A DNA stretch of 7,221 nt. It comes from Acetofilamentum sp. GTDB lineage: Bacteria; Bacteroidota; Bacteroidia; Bacteroidales; DTU049. Made by a program: the position numbers and the translations under genes. Location of the stretch: the NCBI GenBank assembly GCA_020720525.1, contig DYON01000135.1:1-7221 (forward strand), written 5' to 3'. A model generated the notes under the pieces. It saw only the letters and a program-made list of their open reading frames with translations. It was not told the origin of the DNA and did no database searches. This document shows, piece by piece, positions 1 through 6,877 of this stretch; positions within the stretch are counted from its first letter, which is position 1; every line of letters begins with the position of its first letter.

Positions 1-395
1 AGTACTTCGGCTTCTAATTCGAATAATTCGTGGTTATCTCAAATTGAAAAATATAGCCAATCAATTCGTGATATTTGTGATTCTGCTTGCTGAATTGCAA
101 ATAGGTTTGCTGTAATGGTTAAGGTATTTGAGCTTATAATTCGTCATTTCGTGATTAAACCCGCCAATTGAAATTGCGATATGTTGTTTTTACAATCATC
201 AACGATTGCACGCTTCTAATGCATACATGTTGCCAATAGTATTTTAGAAATGCTGACAAAACGACCAAATTGAAACGAAAATCAATAAGAAATGCAGAAC
301 TATCAAATTCAGACTAAAAATCCATTACTCATAATTATCGGATATTATGAGCCAAAGGGAAGTTCCTTGCTGGTACAAAATTACGCAAGTTTTTG
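1..395. other. AT-rich region without a convincing gene
   Basis: I see no supportable gene in this stretch. The plus-strand frame from base 1 is open to a TGA at 91-93 (30 codons, low-complexity Ser/Asn-rich start), which is too short to separate from chance and overlaps the short repeats. The region contains scattered AATTCG-type repeats in its first 155 bases and ends at the mutS2 promoter. It is most likely intergenic DNA between mutS2 and a gene to the left of the window. Confidence 0.55.
16..155. repeat. Degenerate AATTCGTG short-repeat cluster
   Basis: AATTCG occurs at 16-21, 25-30, 63-68 and 138-143. It is extended to AATTCGTG at 25-32 and 63-70. ATTCGTGAT at 64-72 is followed directly by ATTTGTGAT at 73-81, a tandem pair with a 9-base period. 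A further TTTCGTGATT lies at 146-155. The density in about 140 bases is well above what is seen elsewhere in the non-coding DNA of this window. My inference is a decayed intergenic repeat; no function can be read from it. Confidence 0.45.
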
Positions 396-403
396 TACTT
401 TTG
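396..403 (+). promoter_or_regulatory. Probable mutS2 promoter (-7 box TAnnTTTG)
   Basis: TACTTTTG matches the TAnnTTTG -7 consensus of the primary sigma factor in Bacteroidota. The upstream -33 element is poor: the nearest TTG is at 367-369, about 26 bases away, longer than the usual spacing near 19-21. Transcription would start near 410, leaving a leader of roughly 55 bases before the TTG start codon of mutS2. The leader contains an unusual run of six G at 435-440. Confidence 0.5.
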
Positions 404-463
404 TTTAACCAACTATAAAATTGTCCGATTAATAGGGGGGCAAACCACAACTTCAAAATTGCC

Positions 464-2860
464 TTGAACACATTTGAAATCATAGAATCATCGCTCGGGT
501 TTGCCGAAATTCGCAGCAAATTACTGTCCGACTGCTTTACTCCTGTAGGGCGCGAATTGGCAACTGGAGAGTTTTTCTCCAATCGGGCTTCGCAAATTGA
601 ACGAGCACTTGCGCTCACGGCAGAAATGAAATACATTCTCGAATACCAAGGAGGATTGCCTGCTCTTGCATTCGACGATATTCGCGAAGAACTCGCACGC
701 ATCAAAACCCATGGAACGCCAATCGAAATTGAAACACTGCAAATTATTGCATTCATCATCGAAAAGATGAACGATTTGGCAGCTTTGTTTCGTCAGAACG
801 ATGAGAAGTCGCCCCTGTTGGGAACATGGGTTTCAGAACAACAATTCGATCGTGCACTCGGAAAACGCATTGGCGAAATTTTAGACGAAACTGGCGAAAT
901 TCGCAGCAATGCTTCGGAACGATTGGCCGAAATTCGCAAATCGATTGTGAGCCAGCGTCGCAAAATAGAGAAAAACATACATTCCATGCTGAAAAGCATG
1001 AAAGAGAAAGGTTTGGTTGACGACGATGCCAATCTGAATATGCGTGGTGGTCGATTGGTAATTCCTGTTCCAGCTGCTAAAAAACGCTCTATCAAAGGCG
1101 TAATTCTCGATGAATCGGCTACTGGGCAAACAGTTTATATTGAACCCATCGAGATTTTTGAGCTCAACAACGAAGTTCAAGACCTCGAATACGCAGAAAA
1201 GCGCGAGATTCATCGCATTTTGATTACTTTGGCCGACGACATCAGGCCATCAACGCCACAATTGCTCAGCAATATTGATTTTTTAGGCGAAATCGATTTC
1301 ATCAGGGGCAAAGCAAAATTGGCCATGAGCCATCAAGCCACAATGCCTGCATTTTCAGTTAACAACGAAACTGTTTTGATGCAAGCTCGGCATCCAGTGC
1401 TCGAAGAATCGCTCAAGCGACAAAAGAAAAAAATTGTTCCACTCGATATTGAATTGCGCCCCGACCAGCGAATATTAATTATAAGTGGTCCCAATGCTGG
1501 AGGAAAATCGGTTGCCATGAAAACAGTAGGTCTGATGCAGTACATGTTTCAGTGCGGGTTTTTGCTTCCAGCAGCCGAAGGAACACGAATGCAAGCATTT
1601 GAGCAAATTCTTACCGACATTGGCGATCAGCAATCGATTGAAAACGACCTCAGCACCTATTCATCGCATTTGCTAAATATGCGACGCTTTATCGAAACTG
1701 GCAATGCAAAAACCTTAGTTCTGATCGACGAATTTGGAAGCGGAACCGAACCCGAAAGCGGTGGAGCCATTGCCGAAGCAGTGCTCGAAATTCTCAACCA
1801 GAAACAATTGTATGGAATTGTAACCACTCACTATTTCAACCTGAAAATGTTTGCCGCCAACCATGCTGGAGTATCAAATGCGTCCATGCTTTTCGACAAC
1901 GAACAACTCAAGCCGCTCTATAAACTCACCACCGGCAAACCTGGAAGTTCTTTTGCTATCGAAATTGCACGTTCAATCGGTCTTCCGGCAGAAGCGATTT
2001 CGGATGCAACCACCAAAATTGGTCAAGGGCGCATCGAAATGGAAAAGATGGTTCAAGACCTCGAAAACGAAAAGGTGAAACTCGACGAAAGACGCCGCCA
2101 GATTGAAGTAGGCGAAGAATTTGTGGCCGAGCTGATTGAAAAATACGAACGTCTAAACAAAAGTTTGCAGGAAAAACGAGCAGTTATACTTGTTAAGGCC
2201 GAAAACGAAGCCAAAACTATTCTGCAAGACGTGAATGCGCTTATCGAGAAAACCATTCGCGACATCAAGCAAGAGCATACCGAAAAAGAGAAGGTGAAAG
2301 CCATTCGTAAAGATTTTGAAGAAAAAGCTGCTTCGCTGGTGAAGAAAAGCGAAAAAATAATTGAGCCACTGCCCATGAAAAAGCAGGAGCCTGTCGAAAA
2401 AACTATTGTGCGGCCATTGGTTGTTGGCGATCGAGTGCGATTGGACGGAAGTGGCGATGTTGGCGATGTTGTATCAATCAAAAACAGCAAGGTGAAAGTA
2501 CAATTCACAAATGCAGCCATTACAGTGAGCCACGACCGACTAACTTTGGTTCCAAAAAACAACACAAAGCCTGCACCAAGCAAAAAGAAAATTCATGTTG
2601 TTGCCGAGAAAAAAGAAGCTCTTCACACCCTCGATTTTAGAGGTATGCGTGCCGAGGAAGCATTGACCGAGCTTGAGAAATTTCTCGACGATGCATTGCT
2701 AAGCGGTGTGCGCTCTTTTTCAATTCTGCACGGAAAAGGCTATGGCATTCTGAGAACGGTCATCCGAAAACACCTAAACCAATACAAAGACATGCTCGAA
2801 TACAAAGACGCTGCACTTGAGTTTGGTGGCGAAGGAATCACCGAGGTGAAGTTTGTTTGA
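464..2860 (+). CDS. mutS2: Endonuclease MutS2 (MutS-family ATPase with Smr domain)
   Basis: MutS2 is a cytoplasmic MutS-like dimeric ATPase. In characterised species it suppresses homologous recombination or acts on stalled, collided ribosomes; which role applies here cannot be read from sequence. The 798 residues match the usual family length. The N-terminal and clamp region precedes a Walker A, GPNAGGKS, at residues 342-349. Walker B, LVLIDEFGSGTEP, is at 418-430 with acidic D422 and E423. A Lys/Glu-rich coiled coil spans roughly 520-640, then a KOW-like segment (VVGDRVRLDG onward). The C-terminal Smr domain has LDFRG at 723-727 and HGKGYG at 756-761, so the nuclease motifs look intact. The start is TTG: the first in-frame ATG is residue 55, inside the conserved N-terminal region, and an in-frame TAA at 416-418 limits extension. 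ATT at 458 or 428 are alternatives. No Shine-Dalgarno is properly spaced. It is transcribed alone and converges on the outer-membrane gene. Confidence 0.97.
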   Translation: MNTFEIIESSLGFAEIRSKLLSDCFTPVGRELATGEFFSNRASQIERALALTAEMKYILEYQGGLPALAFDDIREELARIKTHGTPIEIETLQIIAFIIEKMNDLAALFRQNDEKSPLLGTWVSEQQFDRALGKRIGEILDETGEIRSNASERLAEIRKSIVSQRRKIEKNIHSMLKSMKEKGLVDDDANLNMRGGRLVIPVPAAKKRSIKGVILDESATGQTVYIEPIEIFELNNEVQDLEYAEKREIHRILITLADDIRPSTPQLLSNIDFLGEIDFIRGKAKLAMSHQATMPAFSVNNETVLMQARHPVLEESLKRQKKKIVPLDIELRPDQRILIISGPNAGGKSVAMKTVGLMQYMFQCGFLLPAAEGTRMQAFEQILTDIGDQQSIENDLSTYSSHLLNMRRFIETGNAKTLVLIDEFGSGTEPESGGAIAEAVLEILNQKQLYGIVTTHYFNLKMFAANHAGVSNASMLFDNEQLKPLYKLTTGKPGSSFAIEIARSIGLPAEAISDATTKIGQGRIEMEKMVQDLENEKVKLDERRRQIEVGEEFVAELIEKYERLNKSLQEKRAVILVKAENEAKTILQDVNALIEKTIRDIKQEHTEKEKVKAIRKDFEEKAASLVKKSEKIIEPLPMKKQEPVEKTIVRPLVVGDRVRLDGSGDVGDVVSIKNSKVKVQFTNAAITVSHDRLTLVPKNNTKPAPSKKKIHVVAEKKEALHTLDFRGMRAEEALTELEKFLDDALLSGVRSFSILHGKGYGILRTVIRKHLNQYKDMLEYKDAALEFGGEGITEVKFV

Positions 2861-2916
2861 GAATGTAAGGACTTGAAAACGTCTATTTACCTCTGCAACA
2901 GAATACATCATTCAGG

Positions 2917-2948
2917 CACCACTATCAAAACTGGTTTTGCTGGTGGTG
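2917..2948. terminator. Hairpin between convergent genes, probable terminator
   Basis: CACCAC (2917-2922) pairs with GTGGTG (2943-2948). Inside it CAAAA (2926-2930) pairs with TTTTG (2935-2939) around a four-base CTGG loop, and a symmetric three-by-three internal loop separates the two stems. It lies 56 bases after the mutS2 stop and about 70 bases after the stop of the convergent minus-strand gene, so it could serve both. A T-rich stretch on the plus strand begins only about 15 bases after the stem, and none follows directly on the minus strand, so it is not a textbook intrinsic terminator. A second inverted repeat, ATGACAG (2954-2960) with CTGTCAT (3000-3006), encloses the T-rich stretch. 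Confidence 0.5.
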
Positions 2949-3017
2949 TAAGCATGACAGCAGTTTTATTATTTCACAAAAACAAAACACGATAAACAAC
3001 TGTCATTCAAATTGTTT

Positions 3018-5933
3018 CTAAAACCCTGAAAAATTAATGCCCAGCAGAAACTCGAATTTGCTTTGCTCTAAGCGTGGCAAATAGGCGTAGCGAAAACCGA
3101 TATCGAGTGGAATAAAAAATCGAAACACGTGGGTGTCGCAAGTCCATTCGCAGCCAGTACTTGTAAGAATGCTCTTCGATCCATTCAGCTCTGTGTTGGC
3201 ATAATCGTAGAACAAATTCAACTTCAACCGCTTAAAATAAAACAGCGAACCAATACTGAAATCGGGATACCATACTGGAAAGCGATAATTCAAGCCAACT
3301 TTTTGTGCATTTGTAACAAACAACTGATGGTATCCGCGTGGAAAAACAAACTCGTCGCTGAAAGTGAAAACACCTGATGTTTTGCTTATGTAGCCTCCAT
3401 CCACACTCAAGCTATGATGACGAGCCAGCCCCGGAAAAAACAATTTGGCTGTCATGTTCCACTGTCGGCCCAAATCGACATCACTAGGCAAACATTCGCT
3501 TAAAGTAATGCTAAAATCTTGTCCCCAGCGTGGTTGTAGGTCGCGTAGAACAGTTTTTTCGCGATTCGAAATATCGAAATGTGTCTCAACTGTAATTGCA
3601 TTTCCCTGAGGAACATTGGTGATGGGCGCAAATGTTGGCCCCATAAAATAAGGATCGAGATGATACCAATTCAGCGATGTATTGAAATGGTATTTTTGAA
3701 AGAAATTGCGCACCGTTGTTTTTAATGGCAAACCAATTTCAATTCCACCCATCGATTCGTTGAACAAATAATCGTCGGTAGAACCCGAAAACTCGGCCAA
3801 ACCACGTCGTGTTCCAAACGAACCTTTTATAGCCAATGTTGGATACCAGCCCGAATAAAGCCAGTTTGCATAAAAACGGCCAGTTTGCTCGTTGGTGAGA
3901 TATTCGTAGCCTGCTGTGAAAATGGATGTTGACAATAAATTCTGCGACGAAACCGAAACACCAGGAATAAGCGAATAGTTGTCGGTATTGATAGAAACGG
4001 GCAACCACGAATGCAAATCGAACAAATGCAATCCGCGCCGAAACTTTGCGATTTTATAAACCGAATCGCTCCACAAACTGTCGGGCATAAACAATTGTTC
4101 CTGTTCTACATATATCGGTGTAAGATCAATGTCTAAATTGCCTACCGAATCGAGTGATAAGGGACGAATTTCGTCGGTACGACCCGTCTTTAAAACAAAT
4201 CCTTCGGGTTGGTACGACGAAAAAACATATTGTTTTCCCGAAGGACCAAAATCGATGTTGTAGGCTCCATAATTGTCGAATGTTATCTGAAAAACATCTC
4301 CCGTTTCAGCATCCAGCTTATAAACATTGTCGATTCCGCTCCACGACGAATTGAAATAAATTCCACTTGCTTTCCATATTGGAGTTGTGATGTCGGCAGC
4401 TGTTGGCTTCAGGACTTCGGTCCACACGCCACTGGCTAAATCAATTACTTCGAGTCCTTTTAAGTCGGGCTTTTGAGTGATGCAAACAATCTTTTTTCCA
4501 TCGGGCGAAAAAGCAGGAGTCATTGCAAAATAGCCTGCCAACAATGGATACTTGTTTATTTCTTCGCCGCTTTTGGCATTAATAACAACAATATTGCAAA
4601 CTCCATCCGATAGAAATTCGACCACAGCCATTTTGCTTCCATCAGACGAAAAAACTGGACTAAAATACTTGGTTTTATGAGTTAGCTGAACTGTTTTATC
4701 TGTTTCGAAATTGTATTTCATCACTACCGAATACGAAACATGCTCCCAACGCGGATCGAGCTTTTTTTCTGCCCACGTCATCCAGTTTCCATTGATGCTG
4801 AGATTATCGGTTGTCCACGAGCCAGGGCTGTTCGACAAAACGGGAATGGGATCGGTAAGCGGCAATTCTTCGCTGGCGTAGAATCCGGCTTTGAAAAGCT
4901 TTTTTTCTTCGCCAGTGTTGACGTTTATTTTCACAAACAATGCACAATTGTCCATTCCGCTTTTTTCGGCAACAATTGTGGAATCGTTGATGTATTTTGG
5001 AAATTTGTAATGCGTGTAAACTTTTGGCGTTGGTGTTGGAACAGTATTGTATTTAGCCGTGGGAGCCGATTTAGATTGCAAGAGCCATTCGTCTTTCAGG
5101 TCGAGAAAAAACTTCCGATACAGTTGCTTTTTGTTTAAACCTGTTTGCTTTTTGAAAGAATTCGAAAGCGGATTCAATTTCCACCAGTTGCGAGCGCTGT
5201 TGTTGATGGCGTTGTCCCACAACGATGGTCCATAATATTTTCGACTCTGAGCCACATAATAATACCCAAAATAGTATTGATCGGGCACATATTGTTTGTA
5301 GGAACCTAAGCTGGCTTTTTCGAACGAAAACAATCCTTGCGAAAGAATCTGTGCTTTCATTTTCATTTCAAAAACGGGCATACGACCGCGTCCGCTTTCG
5401 CTAAAAGCAGTTTCGGTGGTAAGAGCATCGCCTTCCATATACCACATAGGCATAAACAAGCCCAATGTAAGCGCAGTCGATTGCTGTCCGAATGGAATTT
5501 GAAGTATTTTTGTCAAACCTTGGTTGAGTTTATCCATCTGAATCATGTGCCTGTCTTCGTGAACAATGAGCTGCAACAACCAATTTTGAGCGTAATTGTT
5601 TTGATTGGGTGTCATAAAATATTCTGTTCGCTCGGGTGTCCATAAGCTATACGCATTTGCAACAACACCTCCTGTGTGAATGAGCACAGGGATTTTCTTG
5701 GGATATCTGCTTATCGATTTGGTGATAGATGCATAATACTTTTCGCTCTGATTGGCAAGCTCTTGTGCACGATTCAGAAACGATTCGGGAAAAACGAAAC
5801 TGAAATGCGCGGTTTCGATCGAATACCACTTTTGATGAGCAGCATCTTCGCCCAAAACATAATACTGTGCTTGGATTAACTGCGGAATCCATATCAATAG
5901 CCCAAAAACAATAGCCCTGAGTGTTTTTTGCAT
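3018..5933 (-). CDS. Secreted outer-membrane protein: HExxH peptidase-like + PD40 propeller + Omp85-like barrel
   Basis: I cannot assign a gene name. The 971-residue product begins with a signal peptide (MQKTLRAIVFGLLIWI, likely cleaved after A22 in IQA-Q; no lipobox Cys). The next domain has HEDRH at 125-129, an HExxH zinc motif, and WYMEGDALTTE with E167, the arrangement of gluzincin-type peptidases, where a downstream Glu is the third ligand. Residues about 300-600 form a TolB-like propeller with PD40 repeats, for example FSSDGSKM (D431) and FSPDGKKI (D478). From about 660 to the end alternating aromatic strands suggest an outer-membrane barrel; RGY at 866-868, followed by an NYRFPV strand, recalls the Omp85/surface-antigen barrel, and the chain ends in Phe. 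A longer reading from 5984 adds 17 residues, but that start lies in the predicted -33 element and puts a non-signal stretch before the signal peptide, so I chose 5933. Proteolysis is inferred, and the substrate is unknown. The gene is monocistronic here. Confidence 0.85.
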   Translation of the reverse strand: MQKTLRAIVFGLLIWIPQLIQAQYYVLGEDAAHQKWYSIETAHFSFVFPESFLNRAQELANQSEKYYASITKSISRYPKKIPVLIHTGGVVANAYSLWTPERTEYFMTPNQNNYAQNWLLQLIVHEDRHMIQMDKLNQGLTKILQIPFGQQSTALTLGLFMPMWYMEGDALTTETAFSESGRGRMPVFEMKMKAQILSQGLFSFEKASLGSYKQYVPDQYYFGYYYVAQSRKYYGPSLWDNAINNSARNWWKLNPLSNSFKKQTGLNKKQLYRKFFLDLKDEWLLQSKSAPTAKYNTVPTPTPKVYTHYKFPKYINDSTIVAEKSGMDNCALFVKINVNTGEEKKLFKAGFYASEELPLTDPIPVLSNSPGSWTTDNLSINGNWMTWAEKKLDPRWEHVSYSVVMKYNFETDKTVQLTHKTKYFSPVFSSDGSKMAVVEFLSDGVCNIVVINAKSGEEINKYPLLAGYFAMTPAFSPDGKKIVCITQKPDLKGLEVIDLASGVWTEVLKPTAADITTPIWKASGIYFNSSWSGIDNVYKLDAETGDVFQITFDNYGAYNIDFGPSGKQYVFSSYQPEGFVLKTGRTDEIRPLSLDSVGNLDIDLTPIYVEQEQLFMPDSLWSDSVYKIAKFRRGLHLFDLHSWLPVSINTDNYSLIPGVSVSSQNLLSTSIFTAGYEYLTNEQTGRFYANWLYSGWYPTLAIKGSFGTRRGLAEFSGSTDDYLFNESMGGIEIGLPLKTTVRNFFQKYHFNTSLNWYHLDPYFMGPTFAPITNVPQGNAITVETHFDISNREKTVLRDLQPRWGQDFSITLSECLPSDVDLGRQWNMTAKLFFPGLARHHSLSVDGGYISKTSGVFTFSDEFVFPRGYHQLFVTNAQKVGLNYRFPVWYPDFSIGSLFYFKRLKLNLFYDYANTELNGSKSILTSTGCEWTCDTHVFRFFIPLDIGFRYAYLPRLEQSKFEFLLGINFSGF

Positions 5934-5950
5934 AATCGCTTTTAAAAAAA

Positions 5951-5985
5951 CAAAACTACAACTTTTGAAACAAAGAATTTTCAAA
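5951..5985 (-). promoter_or_regulatory. Promoter of the outer-membrane peptidase/barrel gene
   Basis: Read on the minus strand, TAGTTTTG (5958 down to 5951) fits the Bacteroidota -7 consensus TAnnTTTG. A TTTG at 5985-5982 lies 23 bases upstream as a possible -33 box, slightly wide of the usual spacing. Transcription would begin about 5-8 bases past the -7 box, giving a leader of only around ten bases before the ATG at 5933. This position argues against the upstream ATG at 5984. Confidence 0.55.
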
Positions 5986-6228
5986 AAAGCTTGATTGCTG
6001 TTTTTTGTTGAAAAAGCTCCTTACACAAGGCTTGTTAGGCTTTTCTAAACATCAAGCATACACTTATTTGCCTGATAGTTGGTGTTTTGTTGCAATTTGC
6101 CAACATGAAATATGGTTGAATTTTCCATGGATTCTATCCAATTCAACTTCGGTGGCTTTTCAAAACAAGCAAATTCAATAAAACCTCACCATCATTGAAT
6201 TTTCCTATTGAACGAACAAAAGAGGGTC
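5986..6228. other. Intergenic region with inverted repeats, no gene
   Basis: I find no gene here. The stretch separates the minus-strand promoter of the outer-membrane gene from the plus-strand tRNA promoter. It carries a serial set of TTGAATT/AATTCAA inverted repeats, listed separately, and a weaker AAAAGC (6012-6017) / GCTTTT (6039-6044) inverted repeat that encloses CCTT...AAGG. Confidence 0.5.
6115..6202. repeat. Two consecutive inverted repeats of TTGAATT/AATTCAA
   Basis: GTTGAATT (6115-6122) is a perfect 8-base inverted match to AATTCAAC (6140-6147) with a 17-base loop. AAATTCAAT (6171-6179) is a perfect 9-base inverted match to ATTGAATTT (6194-6202) with a 14-base loop. The four arms share the same core, so either hairpin or the alternative pairings between them could form. 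It may be a binding-site array, a decayed mobile repeat, or chance in AT-rich DNA. Confidence 0.5.
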
Positions 6229-6260
6229 TTTCAAAATTCGTTTACTTTTTTGTACCTTTG
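6229..6260 (+). promoter_or_regulatory. tRNA-Arg promoter
   Basis: TACCTTTG at 6253-6260 is an exact match to the Bacteroidota -7 consensus TAnnTTTG. A TTTCA at 6229-6233, 19 bases upstream, is an acceptable -33 position but not the full TTTG. The -7 box ends six bases before the mature tRNA 5' end, so the primary transcript would have almost no leader. Confidence 0.65.
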
Positions 6261-6266
6261 CGCCAT

Positions 6267-6338
6267 GGCTCCGTAGTTCAATGGATAGAACGGAAGTTTC
6301 CTAAACTTTAAATATAGGTTCGATTCCTATCGGGGCTA
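6267..6338 (+). tRNA. tRNA-Arg (anticodon CCU)
   Basis: This tRNA decodes the AGG arginine codon. The cloverleaf can be drawn completely. The acceptor GGCTCCG pairs with CGGGGCT (6331-6337), with G-U at the 1-72 pair and a U-G in the stem, followed by discriminator A at 6338. The D stem is GTTC/GAAC, and the anticodon stem GAAGT/ACTTT encloses the loop TTCCTAA with U33 and anticodon CCT. The variable region is four bases. The T stem ATAGG/CCTAT encloses TTCGATT. CCA is not encoded, and CT plus a short T run follows. It stands alone, with its own promoter. Arginine tRNA genes are common integration targets, and phage-like genes follow on the right, so the 3' half may also be an attachment core. 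Confidence 0.95.
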
Positions 6339-6364
6339 CTTTTTACAACACATAACAGCCTGTT

Positions 6365-6418
6365 TGTCAAATATATTCGGGCGTTTTTGTAACCGCATGT
6401 TGACAGATTCGTTGACAG
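6365..6418. repeat. TTGACAG direct repeats with an inverted copy
   Basis: TTGACAG lies at 6400-6406 and 6412-6418, 12 bases start to start, so roughly on the same face of the helix. The inverted core TGTCAA lies at 6365-6370. All three are within 80 bases of the tRNA 3' end. This spacing suits protein-binding sites such as recombinase arm sites, but that is inference only. Confidence 0.5.
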
Positions 6419-6496
6419 TTTTTAATAAATCGCAATTATTTTCCGTTATTTATCGAGTGCATTATGACCGTTAAAAAATCGGTTCACTCACTTAAA

Positions 6497-6553
6497 CCAC
6501 TTTTTGAAGATTGTTGGGTACTTTTTTCTCGGGTCAAATCATTCCACTTTTTG
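6497..6553 (+). repeat. CCACTTTTTG direct repeat pair
   Basis: The ten bases CCACTTTTTG occur exactly at 6497-6506 and 6544-6553, 47 bases start to start, just downstream of the phage-like minus-strand gene. On the minus strand they read CAAAAAGTGG and do not form a hairpin, so they are not a terminator. Possible binding sites, or chance. Confidence 0.45.
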
Positions 6554-6563
6554 CGTATCAAAG

Positions 6564-6857
6564 TTAATCCCTCTTCCTACCATTGATAATATTGACGGTG
6601 AACTCGGTATCTTCACTCTGTACATGCTGGTACTGTGCTGCCATTTCTGTACGTGCTAATTTCGGTTGTACATACTCCAACAAGGAAACGTATAACTTTA
6701 ATCGCTCCGCTGGTGAAAGTGCATTAATGTCCCTTTTAAACTGGGTTTCATTACCGTCAATAAAATTGAGGGCTTTTTGTATCGATTCCCGTATTTGTTC
6801 GGTTGTTTTGTTGGGAGTACCAGCACCCCGACCGCCTGTTTTTTGTCTTTTTGCCAT
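6564..6857 (-). CDS. Small basic phage-like protein (GTPNKTT family)
   Basis: The product has 97 residues. It opens with a basic, Gly-rich tail (MAKRQKTGGRGAGTPNKTT) followed by predicted helices: EQIRESIQKALNFI at about 20-33, then LSPAERLKLYVSLLEYVQPKLA at about 48-69, and a polar end. The pattern GGRxxGTPNKTT, a helix, then SPxxRLxLxxxLLxYxxPKL, is one I associate with small proteins encoded in Bacteroidota prophages, sometimes near terminase genes. A role as a small terminase-like or other DNA-binding packaging protein is possible but not shown. It starts 20 bases after the stop of the upstream partial gene and probably shares its transcript. No Shine-Dalgarno is present; the sequence before the ATG is A-rich. 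Existence of the gene is fairly sure; its function is not. Confidence 0.75.
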   Translation of the reverse strand: MAKRQKTGGRGAGTPNKTTEQIRESIQKALNFIDGNETQFKRDINALSPAERLKLYVSLLEYVQPKLARTEMAAQYQHVQSEDTEFTVNIINGRKRD

Positions 6858-6877
6858 TTTTTCTATTTGTTTCTACT

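Larger units (their letters stand above)
6339..6563. other. Non-coding junction between tRNA-Arg and phage-like genes
   Basis: No convincing gene is present. The stretch begins directly at the tRNA 3' end and holds short direct repeats (TTGACAG twice, CCACTTTTTG twice), listed separately. A 40-codon plus-strand frame at 6463-6585 lacks supporting features and overlaps the end of the minus-strand gene. By position this would be the terminal segment of an element integrated at the tRNA. No second copy of the tRNA 3' end is visible inside the window, as expected if the far end lies outside. Confidence 0.45.

Noticed and set aside
1..93. Open plus-strand frame from the window edge to a TGA at 91-93, possible C-terminus of an upstream gene
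   Set aside because: Only 30 codons, low-complexity Ser/Asn content, and it overlaps the AATTCGTG repeats; easily chance.
325..759. 144-codon minus-strand frame over the mutS2 start
   Set aside because: It runs antisense through the conserved N-terminus of mutS2 and covers its promoter; the composition is Ser/Ile/Arg-rich as expected for a shadow.
2053..2583. 176-codon minus-strand frame inside mutS2
   Set aside because: Antisense to the Lys/Glu-rich coiled coil, which gives Ser/Phe-rich shadow translations; no domain features.
5934..5984. 17-residue N-terminal extension of the outer-membrane protein
   Set aside because: The upstream ATG lies within the predicted -33 element and would put a non-signal sequence before a good signal peptide.
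6400..6417. TTGACA as a sigma-70 -35 promoter box
   Set aside because: No matching -10 at proper spacing, and the promoters in this window follow the Bacteroidota TAnnTTTG type, which does not use TTGACA.
6310..6421. Minus-strand open stretch running from the repeat strip into the tRNA, possibly an integrase remnant
   Set aside because: About 37 codons with no integrase catalytic motif, bounded by a stop at 6422-6424 and overlapping a functional tRNA.
6463..6585. Plus-strand 40-codon frame starting at an ATG
   Set aside because: Short, no ribosome-binding or promoter signal, and its end overlaps the minus-strand phage-like gene.
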